Assembly: GCF_010727125.1 (NCBI RefSeq)
Contig: NZ_AP022564.1
Coordinates: 2,170,001-2,234,000, forward strand
Length of the DNA: 64,000 bases
Source of the DNA: Mycolicibacter terrae
Lineage (GTDB): Bacteria; Actinomycetota; Actinomycetes; Mycobacteriales; Mycobacteriaceae
Direction: 5' to 3'
Under the pieces are notes generated by a model. That model saw only the letters and a program-made list of their open reading frames with translations. It was not told the DNA's origin and made no database searches. The translations under genes and the position numbers were made by a program. This document shows, in pieces, positions 46,047-58,525 of the stretch. How positions within the stretch are numbered: position 1 is the stretch's first letter; each line of letters begins with the position of its first letter.

Positions 46047-47495
46047 ATGAGCGCGTCGGAAACTGTCGGCACCGCCCAGATCGGGGTGACCGGTCTGGCC
46101 GTCATGGGATCCAACATCGCGCGCAACTTCGCCCGACACGGCTACACCGTGGCACTGCACAACCGGTCGGTCGCCAAGACCGATGCCCTGCTGAGCGCAT
46201 ACGGCTCCGAGGGGAAATTCGTACGCAGCGAGACGATCCCGGAATTCCTTGCCGCGTGCGAGAAGCCGCGCCGGGTGCTGATCATGGTCAAGGCCGGCGA
46301 GCCCACCGACGCGGTCATCAATGAACTCGCCGACGCGATGGAGCCCGGCGACATCATCATCGACGGCGGCAACGCGCTCTACACCGACACCATTCGCCGG
46401 GAGAAGGCGATGGCTGCTCGCGGTCTGCACTTCGTCGGCGCCGGGATCTCCGGCGGTGAGGAGGGTGCCCTCAACGGGCCCTCGATCATGCCGGGCGGCC
46501 CGAAGGAGTCCTACAAGTCGCTGGGCCCGCTGCTGGAGGAGATCTCCGCCCACGTCGACGGGGTGCCGTGCTGCACCCACATCGGGCCGGACGGCGCGGG
46601 CCATTTCGTGAAGATGGTGCACAACGGCATCGAGTACTCCGACATGCAGCTGATCGGCGAGGCCTACCAGTTGCTGCGCGACGGCCTGGCGCTCTCCGCG
46701 CCGCAGATCGCCGATGTGTTCACCGAGTGGAACGCCGGCGAGCTGGACAGCTACCTGGTCGAGATCACCGCCGAGGTGCTGCGCCAGGTCGACGCCAAGA
46801 CCGGCAAGCCGCTGGTCGACCTCATCGTCGACGAGGCCGAGCAGAAGGGCACTGGGCGCTGGACGGTGAAATCCGCACTGGACCTTGGGGTTCCGGTGAC
46901 CGGAATCGCCGAGGCGGTGTTCGCCCGGGCGCTGTCGGGATCGGTTCCCCAGCGTCGCGCCGCGGCGGGCCTAGCCTCCGGCGAGCTCGGCGAACGCCCG
47001 GCGGATGCGGCCCGGTTCACCGAGGACGTCCGCCAGGCGCTGTACGCCTCGAAGATCGTCGCCTACGCCCAGGGTTTCAACCAGATCCAGGCCGGCAGCG
47101 CCGAATACGGCTGGAACGTCACCCCCGGGGATCTGGCCACGATCTGGCGTGGCGGGTGCATCATCCGGGCGAAGTTCCTCAACCGCATCAAGGAGGCGTT
47201 CGACGCCGATGCCGACCTGGTGAGTCTGCTCGCTGCCCCGTATTTCCGCAGTGCGGTGGAGGCCGCCATCGACTGCTGGCGGCGGGTGGTGGTGACGGCG
47301 ACGCAGCTGGGCATCCCGGTTCCGGGCTTCTCCTCGGCGCTGTCGTACTACGACGGCCTGCGCACCGAGCGACTGCCGGCCGCCCTGACCCAGGCCCAAC
47401 GCGACTTCTTCGGGGCGCACACCTACGGCCGGGTGGACGCCGAGGGCAAGTTCCACACGCTGTGGAGCGGGGACCGCAGCGAAGTGCCGGCCTAA
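46047..47495 (+). CDS. gnd1: 6-phosphogluconate dehydrogenase, long (Gnd1) type
   Basis: The 482-residue NADP-type enzyme has coenzyme loop GLAVMGSNIARNFARHGY (near residue 16), substrate-binding GISGGEEGALNGPSIMPGG and HFVKMVHNGIEYSDMQLIGE, then the C-terminal dimer tail. This second 6PGDH (gnd2 is at 4963) is only distantly related to Gnd2. GAAAGGCGAA precedes the ATG. Its stop overlaps that of lipZ by 3-4 bp on the other strand. Size matches Rv1844c, next to blaR. Confidence 0.95.
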   Translation: MSASETVGTAQIGVTGLAVMGSNIARNFARHGYTVALHNRSVAKTDALLSAYGSEGKFVRSETIPEFLAACEKPRRVLIMVKAGEPTDAVINELADAMEPGDIIIDGGNALYTDTIRREKAMAARGLHFVGAGISGGEEGALNGPSIMPGGPKESYKSLGPLLEEISAHVDGVPCCTHIGPDGAGHFVKMVHNGIEYSDMQLIGEAYQLLRDGLALSAPQIADVFTEWNAGELDSYLVEITAEVLRQVDAKTGKPLVDLIVDEAEQKGTGRWTVKSALDLGVPVTGIAEAVFARALSGSVPQRRAAAGLASGELGERPADAARFTEDVRQALYASKIVAYAQGFNQIQAGSAEYGWNVTPGDLATIWRGGCIIRAKFLNRIKEAFDADADLVSLLAAPYFRSAVEAAIDCWRRVVVTATQLGIPVPGFSSALSYYDGLRTERLPAALTQAQRDFFGAHTYGRVDAEGKFHTLWSGDRSEVPA

Positions 47496-48367
47496 GCCAG
47501 CAGCCTCAGCACGGCGTCGGTGTAGGCCTGCGGATCCTCGATCTGCGGGTAGTGCCCGAGTCCGGGAAGTTCAATGACGTCGGCGGCCGGGCGCAGCTCG
47601 CGGAGGCCGTCGAGCACATTGGTGGTGGCGACCGGGTCACCCAGGCCCCACACGAACCCCAGCGGCTTGGGCCAGTCGCGCACCGCGCCGTGCCAGCGTT
47701 GCGCGTAGCGCACCCGTTCGTCGAGGTAGGCCGTGAGCAGGTGCAGGATTCGGTGGCCGTCGTTGTGGGACAGCAACTCCCACTGGGCGGCGGCCTCCTC
47801 CGAAGACAGCGGGTGCTGTGCCGAGAACAGCCGGCCGAAGCCGCGGGTGAAGCCGCGCCGGTTGGACACCCGAGCGGCGAGCGCACCGAAGCGGCTGCGC
47901 AGCACTTTTTGACTGGGCCGCAGGCTGGCCCGGTCCAGGATGACGCTGCCGTTGGACAGCACGGCGCGTTGCAGGTCGAAGCCCAGCGTGCCGGCGATGT
48001 CGCGGGCCAACAACTCGGTGGTCACCGAGGTGCCCATGTCGTGGGCGGCCAGCACCACCGGGCCGGTGACGGTCGAGGCCACCACCTGCTGCACCAGGTC
48101 GGCTTGCTCGAACAGGCTGTAGCGGTGCGGGTTCGGCTTGTCCGACAGCCCGAACCCGAGGAAGTCCATCGTCAGCCAGGGCCGGCCCGCCAGCCGTGCG
48201 ACGACTCCGCGGAAATCGTAGGAGGAAGACGGAAAGCCGTGCAGCAGCAGGACTGTCGGCCCCTCACCGGCGGCTGATCGTACGAACACCCGCCCCGCGC
48301 CGGTGGGCACGAAGGAACCGCCGTCCTGCCATTCGCGCACGCTGGGCGACATGCTCGAAAGGGCCAT
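47492..48367 (-). CDS. lipZ: Alpha/beta hydrolase with Asp nucleophile (LipZ-like)
   Basis: The 291-residue protein has the oxyanion motif LLLHGFPSSSYDFRGV (near 40) and the nucleophile elbow AAHDMGTSVTTEL, where the expected Ser is Asp. This is the pattern of epoxide hydrolases and haloalkane dehalogenases. The His is in LPGLGHYPQIEDP. GWGLGDPVATTNV supplies the acid. Length and place match Rv1834 (LipZ, 288 residues), though the annotated lipase name may be misleading. It converges with gnd1 and shares a few bases with it. Confidence 0.85.
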   Translation of the reverse strand: MALSSMSPSVREWQDGGSFVPTGAGRVFVRSAAGEGPTVLLLHGFPSSSYDFRGVVARLAGRPWLTMDFLGFGLSDKPNPHRYSLFEQADLVQQVVASTVTGPVVLAAHDMGTSVTTELLARDIAGTLGFDLQRAVLSNGSVILDRASLRPSQKVLRSRFGALAARVSNRRGFTRGFGRLFSAQHPLSSEEAAAQWELLSHNDGHRILHLLTAYLDERVRYAQRWHGAVRDWPKPLGFVWGLGDPVATTNVLDGLRELRPAADVIELPGLGHYPQIEDPQAYTDAVLRLLA

Positions 48368-48370
48368 GGC

Positions 48371-49471
48371 TCAGATTAACGCCAGCAGATCGTCCAGCGC
48401 GGACCCGGCACCGGCTGCGTCACCGAGATTCGCCAGCGCGTCGGTGAAGTCGGTGAAGACGGCCTGCGGGAATCCGAACACCGCCGAGGCCACGTCCTGC
48501 AGTCCGGTCTGCAGCGCGGTGTCGATGCCGGCCGGATCACCGTCGAGCAGCGCCTGGTAGAGGTTCCACACCGCGACCTGCGGGGCCATGATCACCTCAC
48601 GCAGGTCCATCAGCAGCGACGTCAGCAGTCCCGGATCGGCCGGGACGGCGATCCCGTCCCAGTTGACCAGTGTCCAGCCGTCGGTCGGGTTGCCCGCGAT
48701 CTGCACGACGCCGGTGTTGGGCAACAGCGGCGACCCGTCGTCGTTGGCGAACATGGTCTGCAGGGTCAGCGGCAGCAGCAGGGAGATGTCGGGGTTTTTG
48801 ACGTTGAGGGCCACCCAGGCGGCGATGTCGGCCTCGTTGTTGAACGCCACCACGGTGACGTCCCCGTTGTCGCTCTCGACGGGGTTGGCCATGGCGGAGC
48901 TGTACATCGCATCGACGGCGTCGGTGAACTTCTGGTTCATCACCACCCCGTTGGGGTCCTCGACCGAGCCCGGGATGGGAACCAGCACCAACCCGAACAG
49001 TGTCCACAGCATCGGCGTGAACTGGTACAGGAAACCCGACAGGCTGGCGATCGGCTGGCCGGCGTAGATGCCACTGTCGATCTCGTTGAGCCCGGGCAGG
49101 ATCTGGGTCGCCATATGTTCCAGCGCAGCGAACGGCGCGGCGGTGTCGATGTCCCGGATGGCCTGCCCGGAGAAGATCCCCGCGACGTGGTCGCCGAGCT
49201 CGGCGTGCAGCCGGTCGGCCACGTCCTGCGCCTGCTGCACGCCGAGATCACTGAGCGGCGGACCCGGGTGGTCCGGGGAGGGGGTGATGACGTCGTTAAA
49301 CGGCGGCATTCGCTGCCCGTGCCGGACGACGTCGATGACGATGTCCTGGGTTTCGCTGCCTGTCAGCGTCAGGCCGGCCGCGGACATGGCCGGGCCGGCG
49401 GGCTGCGCCGGGATTCCGATGACGCCGGCGCCGGCCAGCGCGATGCCGGCCGCGAGTGCGTGTACCTGCAT
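48371..49471 (-). CDS. Secreted histidine-phosphatase-like protein, paralogue 1
   Basis: The 366-residue protein has a Sec signal (residues 1 to about 28). A histidine-phosphatase (phosphoglycerate mutase-like) domain starts VIDVVRHGQRMPPF, where the RHG active-site motif is intact. The second catalytic His, usually in a VSHG-like turn, is replaced by Asn (VAFNNEADIAAWV). It ends in a hydrophobic-helix tail. AGGAGGT precedes ATG 49471. It is paired with its paralogue at 49485 (13 bp between, same strand, one operon). The same domain is attached to some PE proteins in mycobacteria. It may be a pseudoenzyme. Confidence 0.78.
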   Translation of the reverse strand: MQVHALAAGIALAGAGVIGIPAQPAGPAMSAAGLTLTGSETQDIVIDVVRHGQRMPPFNDVITPSPDHPGPPLSDLGVQQAQDVADRLHAELGDHVAGIFSGQAIRDIDTAAPFAALEHMATQILPGLNEIDSGIYAGQPIASLSGFLYQFTPMLWTLFGLVLVPIPGSVEDPNGVVMNQKFTDAVDAMYSSAMANPVESDNGDVTVVAFNNEADIAAWVALNVKNPDISLLLPLTLQTMFANDDGSPLLPNTGVVQIAGNPTDGWTLVNWDGIAVPADPGLLTSLLMDLREVIMAPQVAVWNLYQALLDGDPAGIDTALQTGLQDVASAVFGFPQAVFTDFTDALANLGDAAGAGSALDDLLALI

Positions 49472-49484
49472 GACTACCTCCTGA

Positions 49485-50582
49485 TCACAGCGCCGCGAAC
49501 AGATCGCCCAGCGCGTCGCCGCTACCGCCGAACGCGTTGACGATGTCGTTGATCACCGCCCCCGGGAACTGGACCAGCGCCGAGCTGATCTGCTCGAAGC
49601 CGGTCTGAACCGCGTTCATGATCGTCGTCTGGTCACTGGTGAGGATCGCTTCGCCGATGTTCCACAGCGCCGTCTGCGACGGCAGGACCACATCACGCAC
49701 GTCGACGAAGAGTGCGCTGGCCAGGTCAGGATCTTGCGGGATGGCTTCGCCGTCCCAGCTCAGCAGTCTCCACCCGTCGATCGGGTTGCCCTCGATCTGC
49801 ACGATGCCGGTGTTCGGTAACAGGATGGTGGACAACCCGTTGGCGACGGTGTGCGACTCCATGATTCGTTGCAGGAAGAACGGGATATCGGGGTTTTTGA
49901 CGTTCATCAGCACCCAGGCGAAGATCGACGCCTCGCTGTTGAACGCCACATCGGTGATCTGGCCGTTGTCGCTGACGATCGGGTTGGCGATGGCGTGGTC
50001 GTACATCGTGTTGATGGCGTCGGTGAAGCGCGCGTTGAACATCAAGCCGTTGCCGTCTTCGGAGCCCGGGCCGGGCACCAGTGCCAACCCCAGCGGCGCC
50101 CCCAGTGACCACGCGCCGACGGTCAGAAAGGCCAGGCGGCCCCCGAGGCTCTCGATCGGGTCGAGCGCATAGATCCCACTGTCGACTTCGTTGAGGCCGG
50201 GCAGGATCTGCACGTTGTCGGACATGTTTTCCAGTGCGGCGAACGGCGCGGAGGTCTGCATCTCGCGCAGGCCCTGGCCGGCGAAGATCCCGGCGACCGG
50301 GCCGAGCTCGTCGAACAGCTTCTGTCCGACGTCCTGCGCCTGTTGCAGCCCCAGATCGCTGAGCGGAGCCCCCGGGAACGCCGGTGACGGGGTGAGCAGG
50401 TTTTCATACGGCGAGATCATCTGTGCGTGCCGCAGAACGTCGATCACGACGTCTTGCGCCTCGCCGCTGGTGAGCTGGATGTCGGGGGACGCCGCGGTCG
50501 CCGGCGCCGGCGCCGGAGCGACGGCGATACCGCCGATCAGTGCCGCACCGGCGGTCAGCGACAGGAGGTGGTTTGCCTGCAT
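49485..50582 (-). CDS. Secreted histidine-phosphatase-like protein, paralogue 2
   Basis: The 365-residue paralogue of the downstream gene has the same N-terminal signal style, the same PLSDLGLQQAQDVGQKL block and PGLNEVDSGIYA. The active-site RHG is changed to RHA (VLRHAQMISPYENL). The second catalytic His is again Asn (VAFNSEASIFAWVLMN). With both motifs altered, catalysis is doubtful. AAAGAGGT precedes ATG 50582. It is first in the two-gene operon. Region 50583-51440 upstream contains no clear gene. Confidence 0.78.
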   Translation of the reverse strand: MQANHLLSLTAGAALIGGIAVAPAPAPATAASPDIQLTSGEAQDVVIDVLRHAQMISPYENLLTPSPAFPGAPLSDLGLQQAQDVGQKLFDELGPVAGIFAGQGLREMQTSAPFAALENMSDNVQILPGLNEVDSGIYALDPIESLGGRLAFLTVGAWSLGAPLGLALVPGPGSEDGNGLMFNARFTDAINTMYDHAIANPIVSDNGQITDVAFNSEASIFAWVLMNVKNPDIPFFLQRIMESHTVANGLSTILLPNTGIVQIEGNPIDGWRLLSWDGEAIPQDPDLASALFVDVRDVVLPSQTALWNIGEAILTSDQTTIMNAVQTGFEQISSALVQFPGAVINDIVNAFGGSGDALGDLFAAL

Positions 50583-52877
<2,295 letters not shown>

Positions 52878-52905
52878 GACCCACGGCGGCGAGTACTAGA
52901 TCGTC

Positions 52906-54252
52906 ATGACCATCGCCATGACCCTGGCCAGTCTGCTGGCGTTCGTGGTTCTCACCCTGGGCACCGCGGTGTTCGTCGCCGCCGAGTTCTCGCTGACCAC
53001 CCTGGAGAGCAGCGCCGTCGAGGCCAACGCCCGCCGCGGCGGCCGTCGCGACGTCTATATCCAAGACGCCCACCGCACGTTGTCTTTCCAGCTGTCCGGC
53101 GCCCAGCTGGGCATTTCGATCACCACGCTGGCCACCGGCTACCTGGCCGAGCCGGTGCTGGCCCGGTGGCTACGGCCCCCGCTTGCCGACCTGGGGCTGC
53201 CCGACGGGGCGGCCGCCGGGGTGGCGCTGGTCCTGGCCCTGGTGATCGCCACCTCGCTGTCCATGGTCTTCGGCGAGTTGGTGCCCAAGAACCTGGCCGT
53301 GGCACACCCGCTGCCGACCGCCCGCGCGGTGGCCGGGCCGCAACTGATGTTCTCCCGGCTGTTCACCGTCGCGATCAAGGCGACCAACGGGACGGCGAAC
53401 CGGATCCTGAAGCGGCTCGGCATCGAGCCCGCCGACCGGCTGGCATCGGCCCGCTCGCCGCGGGAGCTGGCTTCGCTGGTGCGCAATTCGGCGCGCAGCG
53501 GGGCACTCGACCCCAGTACCGCCGCCCTGGTGGGCGGCTCGCTGCGATTCGGCGCCCTGACCGCGGCCGAGCTGATGACGCCGCGATCCAAGATCGTGAG
53601 CCTGCAGGCCGGCGACACCGTCGCCGATCTGGCCGCGACCGCCATCGACACCGGCTTCTCCCGTTTCCCGGTGGTCGACGGCGACCTCGACGCGACCGTC
53701 GGCATCGTGCACGTCAAACAGGTGTTCACCGTCCCCTTCGCCGATCGGGCGACCACCCCGATCACCACCGTCGTCCAACCGGTCGCCGTGGTGCCATCGA
53801 CGCTGGACGGCGACGCGGTGATGGAACAGATTCGGACTAACGGCCAGCAGGCCGCCCTGGTCGTCGACGAGTACGGCGGCACCGCGGGGATCGTCACGAT
53901 GGAGGACCTGATCGAGGAGATCGTCGGCGACGTCCGCGACGAACACGACGACGCCACCCCGGACGTGGTGGCGGCCGGCGGCGGCTGGCAGGTGTCGGGC
54001 CTGCTGCGCATCGACGAGGTGGCCGCCGCCACCGGCTACCGGGCTCCCGAGGGCTCCTACGAGACCATCGGCGGGCTGGTGCTGCAAGAACTCGGGCACA
54101 TTCCGGCGGTCGGCGAAACCGTCGAACTGACCGCGTTCGACCCCGACCAGCTGTCCGCGCACCCGCCGCGCTGGCTGGCCCGGGTGGTCCGGATGGACGG
54201 CCGGCGCATTGACCTGCTGGCGCTCACCCAACTGGGGGCGGGCGATGGCTGA
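52906..54252 (+). CDS. CNNM/CorC-family membrane protein with CBS domains, first
   Basis: The 448-residue protein has a CNNM (DUF21) transmembrane domain (1 to about 190: [34 protein letters not shown]). Two CBS domains follow (about 220-345, [20 protein letters not shown] and [20 protein letters not shown]). A CorC_HlyC C-terminal domain is at about 360-440 ([17 protein letters not shown]). These proteins are linked to magnesium or cobalt efflux. Size matches Rv1842c. The next gene overlaps its stop by 8 bp. Confidence 0.88.
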   Translation: MTIAMTLASLLAFVVLTLGTAVFVAAEFSLTTLESSAVEANARRGGRRDVYIQDAHRTLSFQLSGAQLGISITTLATGYLAEPVLARWLRPPLADLGLPDGAAAGVALVLALVIATSLSMVFGELVPKNLAVAHPLPTARAVAGPQLMFSRLFTVAIKATNGTANRILKRLGIEPADRLASARSPRELASLVRNSARSGALDPSTAALVGGSLRFGALTAAELMTPRSKIVSLQAGDTVADLAATAIDTGFSRFPVVDGDLDATVGIVHVKQVFTVPFADRATTPITTVVQPVAVVPSTLDGDAVMEQIRTNGQQAALVVDEYGGTAGIVTMEDLIEEIVGDVRDEHDDATPDVVAAGGGWQVSGLLRIDEVAAATGYRAPEGSYETIGGLVLQELGHIPAVGETVELTAFDPDQLSAHPPRWLARVVRMDGRRIDLLALTQLGAGDG

Positions 54253-55321
54253 CCTGTTCAACGTGGTGTTGACCGTGCTGCTGATCGCGGCGAACGCCTT
54301 CTTCGTCGGCGCGGAGTTCTCCCTGATCTCGGCGCGGCGCGACCGGCTCGAAGCACTGGCCGAACAGGGTCGGCGCAGCGCGGTCACCGTGATCCGGGCC
54401 GGCGAACAGCTGTCCCTGATGCTGGCCGGCGCGCAATTGGGGGTCACGGTGTGTTCGATTCTGCTCGGCCGCATCGGTGAGCCCGCCGTCGCCGACCTGC
54501 TCGAGCAGCCGTTTCGGCTGGCGGGCATCCCGGACCCGCTGCTGCACACCGTCGCGTTCGTCGTCGCGTTGACGATCGTTGTCACGTTGCACGTGCTGTT
54601 CGGCGAGATGGTGCCGAAGAACATCACGCTCGCCGGCCCGGAGAAGGCCGCCATGCTGCTGACCCCGCCGTACCTGGTCTACATAGCGGCTGCCCGGCCG
54701 TTCATCGCGTTCTACAACTGGTGCGCCAACGTGACCCTGCGCGCCCTGCGGGTGCAGCCCAAAGATGAGCTGGAGATCACGGTGTCCACCGTCGAACTGA
54801 GCGAGATGATCGCCGAATCGGTCTCGGCGGGGCTGCTCGACCTCGAGGAGTACACCCGGTTGACCCGCGCCCTGCAGATCCGCACCCGCACCGTCGCCGA
54901 TGTGGCGTTGCCGGTCGGCGACATCCGCGCCGTTCCGGCGGCGGCCGCCGGCCGCGGCCCCACCGTGGCAGCCGTCGAAAGAGCCCTCGCCGACACCGGG
55001 TATTCGCGGTTTCCGGTCGTGGATCAGGGCGAATTCGTCGGTTACCTGCACATCAAGGACGTCCTGCCGCTCCTAGAAGGCCCCGACGGCCCCGAGAGCC
55101 CCGAGGGCCCCCAGCCCATAGTGGACATCGGCGTCGTGCGGCCGCTGCCGCGGGTTCCGGCGTCGCTGCCGCTGGCCGACGCGCTGACCCTGCTGCGGCG
55201 CACCAACAGCCATCTGGCGCTGGCGGTCGACGCGCACGGCGCCGTGATGGCGATGGTGGCCCTCGAAGATCTGGTCCAGGACGTCGTCGGCACCGTCCGC
55301 GACGGAACGCATCGTGTTTGA
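54245..55321 (+). CDS. CNNM/CorC-family membrane protein with CBS domains, second
   Basis: The 358-residue paralogue of the previous gene has DUF21 membrane block [40 protein letters not shown], then CBS domains ([40 protein letters not shown]). It lacks the long CorC_HlyC tail. ATG 54245 was chosen for the N-terminal [20 protein letters not shown] membrane segment. It overlaps the previous gene by 8 bp (ATGGCTGA). Size matches Rv1841c. The pair may function as a heteromer. Confidence 0.85.
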   Translation: MADLFNVVLTVLLIAANAFFVGAEFSLISARRDRLEALAEQGRRSAVTVIRAGEQLSLMLAGAQLGVTVCSILLGRIGEPAVADLLEQPFRLAGIPDPLLHTVAFVVALTIVVTLHVLFGEMVPKNITLAGPEKAAMLLTPPYLVYIAAARPFIAFYNWCANVTLRALRVQPKDELEITVSTVELSEMIAESVSAGLLDLEEYTRLTRALQIRTRTVADVALPVGDIRAVPAAAAGRGPTVAAVERALADTGYSRFPVVDQGEFVGYLHIKDVLPLLEGPDGPESPEGPQPIVDIGVVRPLPRVPASLPLADALTLLRRTNSHLALAVDAHGAVMAMVALEDLVQDVVGTVRDGTHRV

Positions 55322-56195
55322 CCGGAGCGAATCGGCGCTGGAAACCGAACAGTGGCAGGCCCGGGCGACGGCCTACCGGCTGCGCCTGGAGCACTTCCTG
55401 GCCCCTGAGCTGCGCCGGATCGCCGCCGGTGACCCGGTGCCGACCTTCCTGTTCCGCTACTACAGCCTGCGCCCGCGACAGTTGCGCACCTGGAACCCCG
55501 GGTTCGGGGTGGCGCTGGCCGGGGCCGCGGCGCTGCGCGACTACCGGGGGCGTCGCGGGTACAGCGTGGCCCACGGGAGCGTCGGTGTCGGCGAGGACTT
55601 CGTACGGGAGCGGGCCGAGACCGTGATGTTCATCGCACGGCTGTTGCGGGCCACCGCCGCCCGTGCGGCCCAGCTGAACTGTTTCGGACTTCACGAGTGG
55701 GCGATGCTCTATCGCGGCGACGCCGTCCGGCACAGTCATGTTCCGCTGCGGCTCAGCACCGCCGAGCTGGACCGGGTGGTTGAGGCAATCCCGTTGCGCT
55801 GCACGCATTTCGACGCGTTCCGGTTCTTCACCCCGGCGGCTGTGCCGCGCAACGCCGGAACGCCGAGCCGGGGTGCCCAAACCGCCTGGGAGCAGCCGGG
55901 TTGCCTGCACGCCAATATGGATTTGTACAAGTGGTGCTACAAGCTGGGGCCGCTGATCGATTCCGAGTTGCTGCTGGACTGCCTGCAGTTGGCCGCGGCG
56001 GCGCGCGAGATCGACATGCGCGCGAGCCCGTATGACCTCACTGGCTACGGCTACGCGCCGATCTGCATCGAAAACCCGGCCGGGCGTGCCGAATACGTCC
56101 GTCGCCAAACCGGGATCGCGCAGCGGGCCGCACCGCTGCGCGCCGCCCTGCTCAAGCGGTGTGACCTGCTTTTAGCAGTCGCCGGATGCGGGTAG
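55314..56195 (+). CDS. Putative 3-methyladenine DNA glycosylase-like protein
   Basis: The 293-residue soluble protein is rich in Arg and aromatic residues. Blocks FLAPELRRIAAGDPVPTFLF, YYSLRPRQLRTWNPGFGVAL, LNCFGLHEWAMLYRGDAVRH and QPGCLHANMDLYKWCYKLGP look conserved. I recall relatives in actinobacteria being labelled 3-methyladenine glycosylase, but I see no glycosylase signature and the label may be wrong. The GTG 55314 start overlaps the second CNNM stop by 8 bp, so the three genes 52906-56195 likely form an operon. Confidence 0.6.
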   Translation: MFDRSESALETEQWQARATAYRLRLEHFLAPELRRIAAGDPVPTFLFRYYSLRPRQLRTWNPGFGVALAGAAALRDYRGRRGYSVAHGSVGVGEDFVRERAETVMFIARLLRATAARAAQLNCFGLHEWAMLYRGDAVRHSHVPLRLSTAELDRVVEAIPLRCTHFDAFRFFTPAAVPRNAGTPSRGAQTAWEQPGCLHANMDLYKWCYKLGPLIDSELLLDCLQLAAAAREIDMRASPYDLTGYGYAPICIENPAGRAEYVRRQTGIAQRAAPLRAALLKRCDLLLAVAGCG

Positions 56196-56244
56196 CCGTG
56201 CTGTTGGCCGGTAAGGTGGTGGATCGGCTTATGAGGGAGGAATC

Positions 56245-58455
56245 ATGACGGACCGGGTGTCGGTTGGCGATTTGCGGGTGGCTCGCGTGCTGTACGACTT
56301 CATCACCGACGAGGCGCTGCCGGGCACCGGCATCGACCCGGACAGCTTCTGGGCGGGGGTGGACAAGGTCGTCACCGATCTGACCCCGAAAAACCAGGAA
56401 CTGCTGGCGCGTCGTGACGACCTGCAGGCGCAGATCGACAAATGGCACCGGCACCGGGTGATCGAGCCGCTCGACGCCGAGGCCTACCGGGCCTTCCTCA
56501 CCGAGATCGGCTACCTGCTGCCCGAACCGGAGGACTTCACCATTACGACGGCGGGCGTGGACGACGAGATCGCCGTGCAGGCCGGCCCGCAGTTGGTGGT
56601 GCCGGTGCTCAACGCCCGGTTCGCACTCAACGCCGCCAACGCCCGGTGGGGGTCGTTGTACGACGCGCTCTACGGAACCGACGTGATCAGCGAGGACGAC
56701 GGCGCCACCAAGGTGCCCGCCGGGGAGAGCAGCGGCTACAACCCCGTGCGCGGCGACAAGGTGATCGCCTACGCCCGCAAGTTCCTCGACGAGTCCGTGC
56801 CGCTGTCCAACGGCGCGTGGACCGAGGTCAAGGCGTTCGCGGTGACGGACGGCCAACTGGTGGTCACGCTGGGCGACGGCCTGCAGACCACGGTCGCCGC
56901 GCCGGGGGAATTCGTCGGCTACAGCGGGGATGCCGAGTCGCCGTCGGCGGTGCTGCTGTCCCACCACGGCCTGCACATCGAGATCCTGATCGACCCGTCG
57001 TCGCCTATCGGAGCGACCGACGCCGCGGGCATCAAGGACGTGGTGCTGGAGTCGGCGGTCACCACGATCATGGACTTCGAGGACTCGGTGGCCGCCGTCG
57101 ACGCCGACGACAAGGTGCTGGGGTACCGCAACTGGCTGGGCCTGAACCGCGGGGATCTGGCCGAACAGGTCAGCAAGGACGGCAAGACCTTCACCCGCAC
57201 CCTGGCCGCCGACCGTGAATTCACCGGGCCGGACGGGGAGACCGTGACCCTGCCGGGCCGCAGCCTGATGTTCGTCCGCAACGTCGGCCACCTGATGACC
57301 AACGACGCCATCGTTTTCGCCGAGGGCAACGAGGGCGCAGAGGTGTTCGAGGGCATTCAGGACGCGCTGTTCACCGGCCTGATCGCCGTGCACGGCCTGT
57401 CCGCCTCCGAGGACAATGGGCCGCTGGTCAACAGCCGCACCGGGTCGATCTACATCGTCAAGCCCAAGATGCACGGGCCCGACGAGGTGGCGTTCACCGC
57501 CGAGTTGTTCAGCCGGGTCGAAGACGTCCTGGGGTTGCCGCAGGCGACGCTCAAGATCGGCATCATGGACGAGGAGCGGCGCACCACCGTCAACTTGCGG
57601 GCCTGCATCAAGGCCGCCGCCGACCGGGTGGTGTTCATCAACACCGGCTTCCTGGACCGCACCGGCGACGAGATCCACACCTCGATGGAGGCCGGGCCGA
57701 TGGTGCGCAAGGCCACCATGAAGTCTCAGCCGTGGATCCTGGCCTATGAGGACAACAACGTCGACGCGGGCCTGGCCACCGGTTTCACCGGCCACGCCCA
57801 GATCGGCAAGGGTATGTGGGCGATGACGGACCTGATGGCCGACATGGTCGAGCAGAAGATCGGGCACCCGCGCGCCGGTGCCACCACCGCGTGGGTGCCC
57901 TCGCCGACCGCCGCCACCCTGCACGCGATGCACTACCACCAGGTGGACGTCTCCGAGGTGCAGACGGAGCTGGCCGGAAAGCGCCGGGCCACAATCGATC
58001 AGCTGCTGACCATCCCGCTCTCCGAGGGCTTGGCCTGGGCGCCCGACGAGATCCGCGAGGAGGTCGACAACAACTGCCAGTCGATCCTCGGCTACGTGGT
58101 GCGCTGGATCTCCCAAGGCGTGGGCTGCTCGAAGGTTCCCGACATCCACGATGTGGCCCTGATGGAAGACCGTGCGACGCTGCGGATCTCGTCCCAGCTG
58201 CTGGCGAACTGGCTGCGGCACGGGGTGATCACCGCCGACGACGTGCAGTCCAGTCTGGAGCGGATGGCCCCGGCCGTGGACCGGCAGAACGCGGGAGACC
58301 CGAATTATCTGCCGATGGCCCCGGACTTCGACGACAGCATCGCGTTCGCGGCCGCGCGGGAGTTGATCCTGTCCGGAACCAGTCAGCCCAACGGCTACAC
58401 CGAGCCGATCCTGCACCGGCGTCGCCGAGAGTTCAAAGCCGCCGCCGGCGTCTGA
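56245..58455 (+). CDS. glcB: Malate synthase G
   Basis: The 736-residue single-chain enzyme condenses glyoxylate and acetyl-CoA to malate in the glyoxylate shunt. Recognisable blocks: [40 protein letters not shown] with the catalytic Glu and Arg, [20 protein letters not shown] with an acidic metal ligand, and [20 protein letters not shown]. Domain order and length match Rv1837c (741 residues). GGGAGGA lies 5 bases before ATG 56245. The VWA gene follows 70 bp later on the same strand. Confidence 0.97.
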   Translation: MTDRVSVGDLRVARVLYDFITDEALPGTGIDPDSFWAGVDKVVTDLTPKNQELLARRDDLQAQIDKWHRHRVIEPLDAEAYRAFLTEIGYLLPEPEDFTITTAGVDDEIAVQAGPQLVVPVLNARFALNAANARWGSLYDALYGTDVISEDDGATKVPAGESSGYNPVRGDKVIAYARKFLDESVPLSNGAWTEVKAFAVTDGQLVVTLGDGLQTTVAAPGEFVGYSGDAESPSAVLLSHHGLHIEILIDPSSPIGATDAAGIKDVVLESAVTTIMDFEDSVAAVDADDKVLGYRNWLGLNRGDLAEQVSKDGKTFTRTLAADREFTGPDGETVTLPGRSLMFVRNVGHLMTNDAIVFAEGNEGAEVFEGIQDALFTGLIAVHGLSASEDNGPLVNSRTGSIYIVKPKMHGPDEVAFTAELFSRVEDVLGLPQATLKIGIMDEERRTTVNLRACIKAAADRVVFINTGFLDRTGDEIHTSMEAGPMVRKATMKSQPWILAYEDNNVDAGLATGFTGHAQIGKGMWAMTDLMADMVEQKIGHPRAGATTAWVPSPTAATLHAMHYHQVDVSEVQTELAGKRRATIDQLLTIPLSEGLAWAPDEIREEVDNNCQSILGYVVRWISQGVGCSKVPDIHDVALMEDRATLRISSQLLANWLRHGVITADDVQSSLERMAPAVDRQNAGDPNYLPMAPDFDDSIAFAAARELILSGTSQPNGYTEPILHRRRREFKAAAGV

Positions 58456-58525
58456 ACCCTACCCGGATCTTCAGTGGAATTGACCGTGGCGGGCAAGCTG
58501 ACCAGGCGGGAAGGACGCATCCACC

